A stretch of 64,000 nt of DNA from Buddleja alternifolia (lineage: Eukaryota; Streptophyta; Magnoliopsida; Lamiales; Scrophulariaceae): contig CM033397.1 of the NCBI GenBank assembly GCA_019426215.1, positions 26,786,480 to 26,850,479 on the forward strand. Direction: 5' to 3'. This document shows positions 43,894 through 54,722 of this stretch, piece by piece. The position numbers and the translations under genes were made by a program. Every line of letters starts with the position of its first letter. The first letter of the stretch is position 1. A model generated the notes under the pieces. The model ran no database searches. It was not told the origin of the DNA and saw nothing but the letters and a program-made list of their open reading frames with translations.

Positions 43894-45345
43894 ATGGCTA
43901 GACCATTTCCTGATATGGATCTCCCAGAGAACAAGGAATGGTTGGTAAATCTGTTTCAAGCTATGCAACCAGCACCTCCAACACCACCTGCATCGGTTTG
44001 TGGAAATCAGCCGCCCCGTGTGTATACTACACCAGGACTAGTGGTTCTTCCAAATTTTGCTACACCGAACTTTCACATTCCATCTCACATGTTCACCATG
44101 GTTCAGGCTAAACCGTTTTATGGTGACCCGAGTGACTCGCCTCATGACCATCTGGAGCATTTCGAGAATGTGCTACTCACCATGCAATTCCACCCACAAG
44201 ATTTGGATGCAATCCGACTCCGACTATTCCACTTTTCTCTGAAAGATAAGGGGACCTTATGGTACAAATCGTTACCCCCACAGTCAATTGAAACGTGGGG
44301 TGAGTTAGTCTAGGAGTTTCTCAACAAGTTCTTTCCTCCATCAAGGATTAACAAGTTAAGGAGTGAGATTAAGGGATTTAAGCAAAAGCGGGATGAGTCG
44401 TTGGCTTCAACTTGGGCAAGATACAAAGGTCTACTTTGGAAATGCCCCAATCACAACTACTCACGGGATGAGAGAGTGCTACACTTCTACAATAGAGTCC
44501 GATCTCGGATTCAACACCGACTCAATGCCGGAGCTGGTGGTGATTTGTTGGGTCTTGATAGCAGAACAGTGTGGGCTAAGCTCGAGCAGACGGCACGGGA
44601 GGATGAACTTTACCCCGAAGATGATGATGAGATACCTCCCCTAGTGCGACGGGTTGCCAATGTTCAGGAGGTAGAAGTAGAGGTCGAGGAAGAGCCCATT
44701 ATTGGCGATGTGAATTATGTCGGAAATTCAAATAGATCTCAACTAAACTTTCACATACCCGAGAACTTTCCGAAAAGGCAAAATCTGGCATAGAATGCAC
44801 AACCGGGAGTCTACCAAGCACTAAGGCCTCCATTCAACAATACTCAACCTCCAAGGCCTGGAAATTTTAGACCACAAGGTCAAGCTCCGAGACCTCTTAC
44901 CGTCGAAGAAAGATTGAATGCTCATATGCAAAAATCGGACGAATCATTCGCAGAGATTCGATTAATGCTGAAGGATGTTTCCATGAATATGAAAGAGATG
45001 CAATGTCAACTTGGGCAATCATCAATGAATGCAGGTGGAAGAGCACCTGGGACACTGCCAAGTGATACAGAAAAAAATCCGAAGGAGCAGTGTCATGTCG
45101 TTACCCTCCGTAGTGGCAAAGAAGTGAAAAATGTATCTCCCCAGCATCCAACGTCCGAACGTGAAGAGTCCAATGTTCGAACGTTGGAGAATTTTGAAAA
45201 AATGGACACACTATCTCCAATGTTCAAAAGTGACCATCCTGACGTTCGGTCATTGACCGGTCAACGTTCGAACGTTCGGAAGGACAACGTTCGAACGTCA
45301 GAGGCAGAAAGGGCCTCTTCTGAAACCTTATCTCCCTCTTCGTCT
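43894..45345 (+). pseudogene. gag of element F (two stops) with a palindrome-encoded linker
   Basis: The frame opens at MARPFPDMDLPENKEW. The gag core follows: AKPFYGDPSDSPHDHLEHFE, LFHFSLKDKGTLWYKSLPP, then after TAG at 44311 EFLNKFFPPSRINKLRSEIK, FKQKRDESLASTWARYKGLL and FYNRVRSRIQHRLNAGAGGD, typical of Athila. A second TAG lies at 44791. No CCHC knuckle is seen, also usual for Athila. Between 45150 and 45300 six copies of the element's palindromic word are translated as SNVRT-like repeats in a disordered Ser/Glu/Asp-rich linker before the protease. Confidence 0.88.
45150..45300. repeat. six palindromic words inside the gag-protease linker of element F
   Basis: Copies at 45150-45162, 45172-45187, 45219-45231, 45241-45253, 45263-45279 and 45286-45300. 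All keep the reading frame, giving repeated Asn/Asp-Val-Arg. They are the same word as in U3 (42485-42642) and in the downstream region (49359-49836). Confidence 0.88.
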
Positions 45346-46390
45346 AAACCTGTTGATATATATCTCCCCTTCCCCCTAGCACATAAAAAGTATAAAAAAG
45401 AAATGGATAAGAGTTTTCTTAGGATTTTAGAAGTTCTTCGAGAAGTACGCATTAACATTCCTTTTATTGATGCGATTTTGCAGATGCCCAATTACATCAA
45501 GTTCTTCAAGGATATTCTCTCAAATAAGCAGAAGTGGGAAGGAAATGGAACAGTGTGCTTGATTGAAGCACGCTCAGCAGTAGTGTTGAATAAGTTGCCA
45601 CAGAAACTCAAGGATCCGGGGAGCCTCACAATCCCATGCACCATTGGGCAACTCAAATTCGACCGAGTGTTATGTGATTCGGGGGCCAGCATAAATCTTC
45701 TCCCGTACTCGTTGTTTCGGAAATTGGGTTTGGGGAATCTGAAGCCAACCTTGATGAGTCTTCAACTTTCCGATCGATCAATCAAACACCCGAAGGGAAT
45801 CATAGAGGATGTGATCGTGCAAGTCGACAAATTTTATTTTCCGGTGGACTTCGTGGTTCTAGAGATGGACGAAGATGTCGAAGTCCCTCTCATCCTAGGA
45901 AGACCTTTCCTAGCCACAGGTAAAGCTATGATCGATGTGCCAAATGGTAAGTTAACTTTGGATGTGGGAGAGGAGAGAGTTACTTTTGACATATACAAGG
46001 TTTTAAAGCATGTTGGTGATGATGAGTCATGTTTACGAATAGATGCTTGTGATCCTTCGATTGTTGAGCATTTTCAGGAAACTATCTCTGATGATCCACT
46101 TGAGGTATGCATAATGAACTCCACGGATGTTGAGTCAGCCATTGATAGACAACTAGCTGCTTTTCAGAGCTTAGAGAGGCATGCGCAATTCCCCATGAAG
46201 AAATATGAGAAGTTGGATATGCCACTGTCTAGCCACTCCAAACCATCCATCGAAGAGCCACCAACTCTTGACCTAAAACCTTTACCTTCTCATCTTAAAT
46301 ATGTTTATTTAAATGATAATGAAACCTTGTCACTCATCATCTCTTCTTCTCTTACAGAACAACAAGAAGCAAGGTTACTGGAGGTATTGA
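45346..46390 (+). pseudogene. aspartic protease of element F (open)
   Basis: Same frame as gag. Begins with KPVDIYLPFPLAHKKYKKEM, the usual segment before an Athila protease. Then LTIPCTIGQLKFDRVLCDSG with the active-site DSGAS at 45676-45690, LSDRSIKHPKGIIEDV and VPLILGRPFLATGKAMIDV, the closing signature. This part is open, but it is embedded in a polyprotein with stops on both sides. It would cut gag-pol into mature proteins. Confidence 0.88.
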
Positions 46391-47763
46391 GGGATCACAA
46401 AAAGGCCTTTGGATGGAAGATTGGTGACATCAAGAGGATCAGCCCAGCCATCTGCATGCACAAGATTCTAATGGAAGAAGGCTCAAAACCCACCATATAA
46501 CCACAAAGGCGGTCTAATCCTCAAATTTAAGAAGTGGTGAAGAAAGAGGTAATCAAGCTACTCGATGCCGACATTATCTTTCCTATTTCTAATAGCCCAT
46601 GGGTAAGTCCAACTCAGGTAGTGCCAAATAAGGGAGGTACGACAGTTGTTCTTAACGATAATAATGAGTTAATTCCATCTAGAATCATCACTGGTTTTAG
46701 GGTTTGCATCGATTATCAAAAATTGAATGAATATACCCGTAAAGACCATTTTTCCCTTCCCTTTATCGATCAAATGCTAGAGAGATTAGCCGAGCATGAA
46801 TATTACTATTTTTTGGATGGGTACTCCGGCTATAACCAAATTGCCATCGCCCCTGAGGATCAAGAGAAAACTACTTTCACTTGTCCTTATGACACTTTTG
46901 CTTATAGGCGGATGTCCTTTGGTTTATGTAATGCACCTGCTACTTTTCAAAGATGCATTATGGCTATTTTTCATGACATGATCGAACAATTTATTGAAAT
47001 CTTCATGGATGACTTTTTTGTTTTCGGCTCTAGCTATGATAGATGTTTGCACAATCTAACCCTTGTCTTGCAGAGATGTGAAGAGACTGATCTGGTCTTA
47101 AATTAGGAGAAGTGCCATTTCATGGTACAAGAAGGAATCGTTCTGGGTCATAAGATACCCAAAAAGGGGATTGAGGTGGATAGAGCGAAAATTAAAGTAA
47201 TAAACAATCTTCCACCACCCACCACGGTCAAAGCCGTGCGGAGTTTTCTGGGGCATGCCGGGTTTTACAGGCATTTTATTTCTAATTTTTCCAAAATTGC
47301 TAAACCTCTGTCTAACTTGACCATGAAAGATGCAGTATTTGACTTTAATGATGCATGCATGCAGGCCTTCCTCACTCTGAAGGAAAAGTTGATCTCAGCA
47401 CCTGTGATGGCCGCTCCCGATTGGAGTTTGCCATTTGAGTTGATGTGCGATGCGAGCGACACTGCCATAGGAGTTGTCTTTGGTCAAAGGAAGGGTAAAA
47501 TTTTTCATACTATCTACTATACTAGTCGTACCTTAAATGAAGCCCAACTCAATTATGCTACCACTGAGAAAGAACTCTTAGCTGTCGTCTTTGACTTTGA
47601 CAAATTTTACTTTTATCTTGTGCTGAACAAAGTAATAGTATACACGGATCACTCAGCTTTGAAATACTTGCTTGCTAAAAAAGATGCAAACCCTAGGCTA
47701 CTTAGGTGGATCTTATTACTACAAGAGTTTGACTTAGTAATAAAAGATAAAAAAAGGATCTGA
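46391..47763 (+). pseudogene. reverse transcriptase and RNase H of element F (three stops)
   Basis: Still the same frame. Stops at 46498 (TAA), 46531 (TAA) and 47104 (TAG, at a conserved Trp). Motifs: VKKEVIKLLDADIIFPISNS, RVCIDYQKLNEYTRKDHFSL, DGYSGYNQIAIAPEDQEKTT, FGLCNAPATFQRCIMAIF and the catalytic FMDD at 47002-47013. Then [31 protein letters not shown] and RNase H ([40 protein letters not shown]). It ends with a one-base frameshift in the A-run near 47755. Confidence 0.9.
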
Positions 47764-49171
47764 AAATGTAGTAGCCGGTCATCTCTCTAGGCTAGAGTTA
47801 GTGGATAACAAAGTGGATGAAAGCCCAATAAGAGATGAATTTCCTGATGAGCAACTTTTTGCTCTTTCTTCTATTTCAATCCCTTGGTATGCTGATTTTG
47901 CTAACTATATAGTTGCTGGAATTTTACCCCCTGATTTAACCTTTCACCAAAGAAAGAAGTTTTTAAAAGATGTTAGGCACTATTTGTGGGAAGAGCCCTA
48001 TTTGTTTAAAATTGGTGTAGAAGGAATTGTCAGACGTTGTGTGCCCGAGGAGGAAATGGCCTCCGTCTTAGTTCATTGCCATGACATGTTGATCCGTGGC
48101 CACTATGGCCCAACCAAGACTGCTGCCAAGGTTCTGCAATCAGGTTTTTTCTGGCCTACTTTATTTAAAGATGCACATGCTTTTGTTAGATCTTGTGATC
48201 GATGTCAACGGGTAGGTAATATTTCTAGACGACATGAAATGCCTATGAATATTGTGCTTGAATGTGAACTGTTTAATGTGTGGGTTATAGATTTTATGGG
48301 ACCCTTTCCTAGTTCCTGTTCCAATAAGTACATTCTAGTCACTGTTGATTATGTGTCCAAGTGGGTCGAAGCCGAAGCTTTGCAAACTAATGATGCTAGG
48401 GTTGTTCTTAGATTTCTTAAGAAACATATTTTTACACAATTTGGAACACCTAGAGCAATTATAAGTGATGGAGGCACACATTTTCGTAACAAGCAATTTG
48501 AAAACTTGTTGAACAAATATGGTGTTAAACATAAAATTTCAACCCCTTATCACCCTCAAACTAGTGGGCAAGTCGAAGTGTCTAATAGGGAAATAAAAAG
48601 GATTTTAGAAAAAATGGTGAATAGCCATCGCACTGATTGGTCTCTGAAATTAGATGATGCATTGTAGGCTTACCGTACTGCTTTTAAAACTCCTATTGGC
48701 ATGTCCCCATATCATCTTGTGTTTGGAAAGGCTTATCACTTACCTGTCGAACTTGAACATCATGCTTATTGGGCCATCAAATTCCTTAATTTCAATACAA
48801 GTGCTGTAAATAATAAGCGGTTGTTGCAACTGAATGAGCTCGAGGAGTGGAGATATGAGGCATACGAGAATGTAAAACTGTACAAGGAACGGACAAAGAA
48901 GTGGCATGATAAACACATCCTTCCCCGGGAATTCGAGGAAGGCGAGGTGGTATTGATGTACAACTCGAGACTCAAACTCTTTCCTGGAAAACTCAAGTCT
49001 CGGTGGTCGAGTCCTTTTCGTGTCACTCGCGTGTATTCCTCAGGAGTTGTGGAACTAATCACTAATGACGGACAAGTTTTCTTGACCAATGGACACCGGT
49101 TGAAACATTACTCGGGGACCGACTGGAACGCAGACAAATCATCTGTCAAGTTCCAAGAGCCATCGACTTAG
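47764..49171 (+). pseudogene. integrase of element F (one stop)
   Basis: Frame from [15 protein letters not shown]. It carries the zinc-binding part ([24 protein letters not shown]), first Asp in [11 protein letters not shown], second in [12 protein letters not shown] and Glu in [20 protein letters not shown] at about 48665 replaces the Trp of WAYRTAF. The C-terminal part ([36 protein letters not shown]) ends with a normal stop at 49169. Very close to element C integrase. Confidence 0.92.
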
Positions 49172-49213
49172 TCGTTTCTGAACAGTCGAGCTATTGACTA
49201 TAAACAAGCACTT

Positions 49214-49231
49214 CGTGGGAGGCAACCCATG
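49214..49231 (+). other. conserved stem-loop downstream of integrase (element F)
   Basis: CGTGGG-AGGCAA-CCCATG. The loop AGGCAA and GGG/CCC stem are identical to 18755-18772 of element C. It lies 43 bases after the integrase stop. Confidence 0.55.
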
Positions 49232-49358
49232 TTTCTTGCTTTCTTGTTTCGTTTAGCTTTTAGTTTGTTTTTGTTTTCGTGTTTTAATCTTTCGTTTTGT
49301 CGTTGTTTTGTTACAGGAAAATGGTTTAAGGGAGGTCAATTTTTCGGCTACTACATGT

Positions 49359-49836
49359 AACGTACGTACGTTTGGGGGTCAACGTTCGTACATTGCAATT
49401 TTAAAATTTTTTGAGCTACTGTCTCTAACGTTCAAACGTTGGCCCAGTAACGTTCGAACGTTGACTTTTCATATTTAAAAAAAAAAGCAAAAAATTTAAA
49501 AAGTCAGATTTTTACAAAGACCAAGAACGCGTCTTCTTCGTCTTTCCCCTTTCCCAGAACAAAACCCCCCAATTCATCACTAAATCCCTAAATTCAAAAA
49601 CCCCAAGTCCTCCCCCTCCAATCTTCACCACAAACCACCACACCGCGTTGTTCCACCGCATCCCCACTGTCTATTTTAAAACCCCTAACTGAAATCCTTC
49701 TCAATCGGGCATTCCACCACCACTTCGTCACTTCCACTGGAAACCACACCACCGCTGCACTTCCGTCACCACTTCGCGGGTTTAGCCCAGATTCAGCCAA
49801 CGTTCGAACGTTGGCTAGCTGACGTTCGAACGTCAG
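49359..49836. repeat. six palindromic words downstream of integrase in element F
   Basis: Copies at 49359-49375, 49381-49395, 49427-49442, 49449-49465, a perfect 22-bp palindrome at 49795-49816 (core CCAACGTTCGAACGTTGG) and a perfect 18-bp palindrome CTGACGTTCGAACGTCAG at 49819-49836, two bases apart. Confidence 0.9.
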
Positions 49837-50166
49837 GTTCAGTAGCTTCAAGGATTTTTCAAATTTTGACATTTCGACTCGGTAAGTGATTGGCTTGACT
49901 CCTCTTCGTCAATTCGTTGATTTTGAAGTCGTGTGGGGCTTGTGATATTTTCTGTTTCGATTATTGATTGTTGGTGAGAATTGAACTTGTGAATAAGGTT
50001 AGGGGTCCGAATTTATTGTTGAAGTTTGAAGGGCTGTTCTGCGTACTTTGTGTTGTTGGGGTTTGTTTGTTGAGGGCTGTTGTTGTGATTACTGACTTCT
50101 AGTTGTGGGTGCACTATGTGCAGGTAGTGCTGTTGATTGTCAGTTGGGATTAGTGTGGTAGTTGAA

Positions 50167-51452
50167 ATGGCTAGAACAAAAGGTAACTAGGCAGGTGAGG
50201 GATCATCAAAAGGGAAAGAGCCAGTGGTTGAACTTGAAGTATCTGATAGTGAGGAGGAAGAAAATGTCGGCCTTGATCCTCGATTTGATGACTTGGAGGT
50301 TCAAGCCATTTTTAGGAGGTTTGGTGTACTGGCGATACACAAGGAAAGGCCCATATTGATTCGGATGCCTTCGAGAAAGGCCCTGCTTCGGCTCCACAAG
50401 TGGCAACCATTCGTCGAGGAGCCCCACAAGATAAACATGTTCTGGGTACAGGAATTCTATGCTTCAGCAGTAGTCCATCAGAGAATTAAGCAATGCATGG
50501 GCGGCTATGGGGTTCCCTCTGCCACAACTGTACGGGGGCGAACTGTTAAATATGATGAGCATGCCATCCAAAAGTGCCTTGGTCTCGCACCTAGGCCACC
50601 TGTTTGTGCTTATAATGAGTTGGTACGAAACCACTACCGAGCTGTAGATTTGGCGGTTGTTCTTCCGAAATTGGCAGAGGAGGGCACCGTGTGGGTGAAC
50701 AATACAATTTTTAAGGCCTCTGGACTGAAGAATGAAGCCAAATTTTGGTATGAATTTGTCCGCCACTGTATCATGCCAAGCATGAACAAGTCTGAGGTGT
50801 CCAAAGATCGCGCTGTCCTTGTCTATGCCATATTGCAGCGGATGGAGATTGACACTGTCCAACTTCTCTCTTTCGCTTTACAGACTCAAATTAAGCGCTT
50901 ATGTGCATATTTATCCGGAGATAACTCCACTGCTCCGTCCAAGAAGAAGACACCATTTCTTTTCCCATCACTTATCAGCAGTCTGTGTGAGAGCGCTTCA
51001 GTGGAATAATACCAGGGTGAAGAGTTGGATGCCCCGGGGATTCTTTTGGAGTTCACCGGGATGGTTCGCAAGGCTCAGGGAAACAAGCAACCTCGCCCTG
51101 CCTCGACTCGTGGTGAGGGATCGAGTAGGCAGCCCCAGGGGCCGGTTCCTCCACAGTCAGCTTCAGAGGCCGCCCTAGCGCATGAGATGTCTCAGATTCG
51201 GATAGGCCAGTCAGTGCTAACTTTCAGATGCTAGCTCAGTACCAGAGGCAGTTGATGCTTGTATCTGATATTTTAGCTGGGAGACCAGCTTTTGACTACC
51301 TTGTCGTTCCTGATTTTATTCATCTCCCGACCGCGCCTGTTGACAAGCCGAGGTTTGACCCGGCTGCTCTTGATGAGGGTGATGAGGATGGCGATGCTGA
51401 TGATGATGATGTAGTTGCTGCTGCTGCAGGGAATGATGTGCGTATGCAGTGA
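50167..51452 (+). pseudogene. Athila extra (env-position) ORF of element F
   Basis: Starts MARTKGN, TAG at 50188, then KGKEPVVELEVSDSEEEENV and a domain (FRRFGVLAIHKERPILIRMP, INMFWVQEFYASAVVHQRIK, KYDEHAIQKCLGLAPRPPVC, KFWYEFVRHCIMPSMNKSEV, RAVLVYAILQRMEIDTVQLL) matching the putative plant transposon protein pattern. A TAA at 51007 and a frameshift near 51215 interrupt it; the tail is Pro/Gln-rich, then acidic (DEGDEDGDADDDD). No signal peptide or transmembrane anchor is seen, so an envelope role is unsupported. Homologous to the second half of the chimeric ORF in element C. Confidence 0.8.
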
Positions 51453-52193
51453 TGAGCTTCACCGTTTTGGGATCCTTTTAGCTATTTTCCTGTTTTTCTT
51501 TCATTTTCGTTTCTAGTGTTTTATTTCAGATTTTGTTTTGGTTTATTTTTTGCCATTTTGTTATTTGGGCATGTACTAATTCGACTAATCCCTATATCTA
51601 TCTGTACTGCCTTTCTTATGTTTTCTGTCTTAGCCTGTGCCTATATGAAATTTGTCTACTTAGTTGAGCAAACGGAAAGCGTGAGTAGGAGAGTTCCGAT
51701 GAGTGTTGAGCATTTTGATAGGATCGCCTCGATTTTAGGCTCAACCGACTACTCCTAGGTTTGCTTTTTAGGTTTTCCGGTTCTGTAAGTGCTTCTTTTA
51801 CCCCTTTTAACGAATTGAATTTCGATGTAACATTGAGGACAATGTTAGGTTTAAGTTTGGGGGTGTTAGGTAGTGCTTAGTATGTTCATGTTTTGTGCTT
51901 ATAATGAGAAATTCAAGAAAAATCAGGCATGAATTTTTTTTAGTCCCCAATTGTTGCAATGAAACTGATTAACTTGAATTTGATGGCATTATTTCTTGAC
52001 TTATATTTGAAATTTAATGCAATACACATATTTTTACTTTGCTCGTGGGACCCTAGATTAGAGTAGATTTTCCTTAGATAAATCACAAATGCACGATTTG
52101 TCGAGGATAGAGGAGTTAAGTGGATAATCATTCTGAAACACTTAAGAAATTTCTCCCGAAAATATTGACTTAGATTCTTTTTAAGGTCATGAG
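51453..52193 (+). other. 3' untranslated region of element F
   Basis: Noncoding, with AGGACAATGTTAGGTTTAAG followed by TTTGGGGGTG (to about 51867), a PPT-like tract far from the LTR. Its later part matches the element C 3' UTR (for example GGACCCTAGATTAGAGTAGA against 20457-20475). The true polypurine tract and the region next to the LTR are deleted. Confidence 0.65.
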
Positions 52194-52311
52194 TTGGAAA
52201 CAAGACTTGACAATTAGATTGAGATTCTTATGAGATAAAATAACTAAGGCACATGCTTTAGCTATTTTATCTCATAAGAATCTCAATCTAATTGTCAAGT
52301 CTTGTTTCCAA
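52194..52311. repeat. 54-bp inverted repeat at the 3' LTR breakpoint of element F
   Basis: Left arm 52194-52247 is the reverse complement of right arm 52258-52311 with one mismatch; spacer GGCACATGCT. The right arm is genuine LTR sequence (matches 43395-43455). The left arm is an inverted copy of it joined to internal 3' UTR, exactly where about 1 kb of LTR is missing. Confidence 0.88.
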
Positions 52312-52488
52312 ATTTTCTTTTATTGTTAATACAATCGTAGTAAATTAATTTAATTTCAATTGCTTTAAATTCTGTCAATCTAAAATACGAGTCTCTGTGG
52401 GTTCGACATCCTGGACTTAAAAATCCACTTTATTACTACACCGGCCAGTCCACTTGTTGTTTCAAACACGTAAGGATTTTTTGTGTCA
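52258..52488 (+). repeat. 3' LTR remnant of element F
   Basis: The last about 230 bp of the LTR, matching 43400-43632 (ends GGATTTTTTGTGTCA against GGATTTTTCGTGTCA), followed by the TSD TTAGA. Confidence 0.88.
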
Positions 52489-52493
52489 TTAGA

Positions 52494-54250
52494 CAATGAC
52501 CCGCCGGGTCAATGCATATATGGAGATTCATATATACTTGGAGAAAAATGGAATTAAACGACCCAGCAAGGACATCTCGTTGGTTCTGGTCGAACTAGAA
52601 ATCCTTCGATTTCGTAGTGTGAGGTTAATCATTTGACGGAGGTGTCATGTTTGGAAAGGATACTACCCACTATACTTTCACTGCGGGGCACACTAGAGGA
52701 TAGTCACACAACGGTGTATGTCAGGTATAGTCTAATAGTGTAGCAGAACAGATGGCATTGGCGGGAATCCGTCCAGGGATAACTGCCTGGTATTTCCTAT
52801 GATGTTAAGTAAACTCTGAATGATCGTTATAAGTCTTCGGAGCAGTGTCTTAAAAGAAGGATTGGTGATCCTTGTTTAAAGACATGATCATTAGTATTTC
52901 CAACATAGTCATAGCTTTTGAGGTTATTAGGGTTTCGACCGTCACCATATCCCAGACCTTAGATGGGAAAAAGATGAAGGAATTCGACTCACATGAAGAT
53001 CGTAACCTAGAGAGGTTTGCATTTACTGTTAACGTCTAGGAAGTCATGGAGATGTTGCTAAAGATCGATCCATGACCAATATGTGCCTTGAATTAATTAG
53101 ATGAATTAATTTAAGGTCTAATTAATTATTTGGATAATTAATTTGGCCTATGAGAAAAGACTTATTGATAGTTTGTTAACGAGTCTAAGGGGTCACACAC
53201 TTAATTTAGTGTAGTATATGTTGAGTAAATTAATTCTTTGTGAATTAATGGAAAGATTGATTAATTGGAATTAATTAATCGAGAAAAAAATTAATTAATT
53301 AAGAGGTCTTAATTAACAAAAGGTCTTATAATTTAATATTGGCATATTAAATTGGGAGGAACTAGTTAGTTAATTAGTTAGTAGTCTAATCAATTAATAC
53401 ATGAAAGAGAAAATAAATATGTATATATAATATATGTATATATCGGCGTGTATATATATTTGTGTCTAGTGGAATGATTTTTCTCTTGTTCACCAGGTCT
53501 ACACACACACACATTATATATATGCATCTAAATATATATGGTAAGATCTATTTAATTAATTAGTTGACTAATTAGATATGTGGAAAGATCTTATATGGCT
53601 ATATATATATATATATATATATATTTGGATAGATCTTGTTTATATTTGGGAGGATCTAAATATATGGAAAGGTCTCAATAGTTTTTTGGATGATTCAAAT
53701 AACTATGGAAGCGAGATATGAAGAAGGAATAGCACATAAAATAAAAGGACATATATATATATATATATATATTCATATATACACGCACGACGTGTATTTT
53801 GGTGTGCTTGCCGTGTGTGCGTGTATATGCGTGAGAGTTTCCATCTTTTTGGAACCTCTATATATCTATATATATTATAGTTAGTGTATAATATCTAGTT
53901 AACATAATCACAATTTCAAGAATAAAAATATTCATCCTCTCCTTCTCTCTTTAAGTCTCTTTCATGTTCTTAAAGCTCTTGTGTTGAAAATGAAGAACAC
54001 AAGAAATAATTGATACCATTTATTTTTATAAGCCAAGTATTCGATTTTCTCCTTGCTCACACTGGTGGAGATAATCGAGGATGCGAACGAAGGTGTGAAT
54101 ACACCGTAGAGACGCAACATCTGAGAGATTTTAAATGGCATGTAGATAATTATATGAGAGATTTAAAGGATCATGATTATCTTTCCATAATAAATAATCA
54201 TTTTAGAAGTTTTATATAATTGACTACATTTAGTTACTAAGGTTAATTAA
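52494..54250 (+). repeat. right part of the copia-type LTR (H), AT-rich
   Basis: Continues the LTR interrupted by element F. AATTAATTAATT-rich middle (53090-53400), AT microsatellites at 53600-53625 and 53751-53782, and near 54060-54200 a segment (CGCAACATCTGAGAGATTTT) of a kind common near the 3' end of long copia LTRs. No primer site follows and no TSD matching the left end (GATAG) was found, so the right end is probably truncated. No coding sequence. Confidence 0.45.
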
Positions 54251-54722
54251 ATTAGTTAGAGTAAAAGGATCAAAGCCTTTGGATCACGTAATTGGTGAGT
54301 TGTCTATCATTTAAGTGTGTATTGATTGGAATTGGAGAGAAACTATATTGGAGAGGAGCGAGATCCAACTTTTTGTACCCAAATGCAAAACTAATAAAGG
54401 AAAGTTATTGAACTGACACATACAATGTTGAGTGCAGAAATAGTTTTCAGTTGATAAGTGTTTGTTTAATTGCACCCAGAAAATTATTTTAGTTTGAACA
54501 AATTGGTCTTTTCATTTACTGTCATGTTCTGGGTGTAACCTAAACTTAAGAGCAATAAAGAAAATAAAATAAAAACATATTAAACCATATAACATTTCAC
54601 AATCAATCAACTCGTAAATGTATTTATTTATTTATTATTATTAATCTAATAACAAAGTCCTATATATAAGACTTATCTAATACATTACTTCGTCCCATTA
54701 CCAAATATCGCAATAAGATTTT
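54251..54722. other. AT-rich spacer, possible 3' flank of the protease-inhibitor gene
   Basis: No gene or repeat recognised. On the minus strand it follows the inhibitor stop codon at 54723 and would hold its 3' UTR (AATAAA-like motifs on the minus strand near 54600-54640, inference). Confidence 0.45.

Larger units (their letters stand above)
49172..50166 (+). other. noncoding region of element F between integrase and the extra ORF
   Basis: Contains the GGGAGGCAACCC hairpin (49214-49231), six palindromic words (49359-49465 and 49795-49836) and T-rich stretches. No ORF supported. In Athila elements this region precedes a separately expressed ORF; a splice acceptor or internal promoter could be here (inference). 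Confidence 0.6.
42305..52493 (+). mobile_element. Athila-like Ty3/gypsy retrotransposon F
   Basis: Element 42310-52488 with TSD TTAGA (42305-42309, 52489-52493). 5' LTR 1323 bp, tRNA-Asp-type primer site, gag-protease-RT-RNase H in one frame (43894-47763, five stops), integrase (one frameshift, one stop), conserved hairpin, extra ORF (50167-51452), then a 3' LTR reduced to about 230 bp with an inverted duplication at the break. Related to element C in integrase, extra ORF and LTR. The element is scattered with palindromic AACGTTCGAACGTT-type words. Confidence 0.93.

Noticed and set aside
53690..53884. 64-codon ORF with IYIYIYIHIY repeats
   Set aside because: Product of the AT microsatellite; no homology pattern.
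54010..54219. 69-codon ORF as a host gene
   Set aside because: It lies in the presumed R-U5 end of a long copia LTR; composition and context give no support.
52494..54250. Complete solo LTR H with TSD GATAG
   Set aside because: The left flank GATAG was not found after any plausible LTR end to the right; reported only as an LTR fragment.
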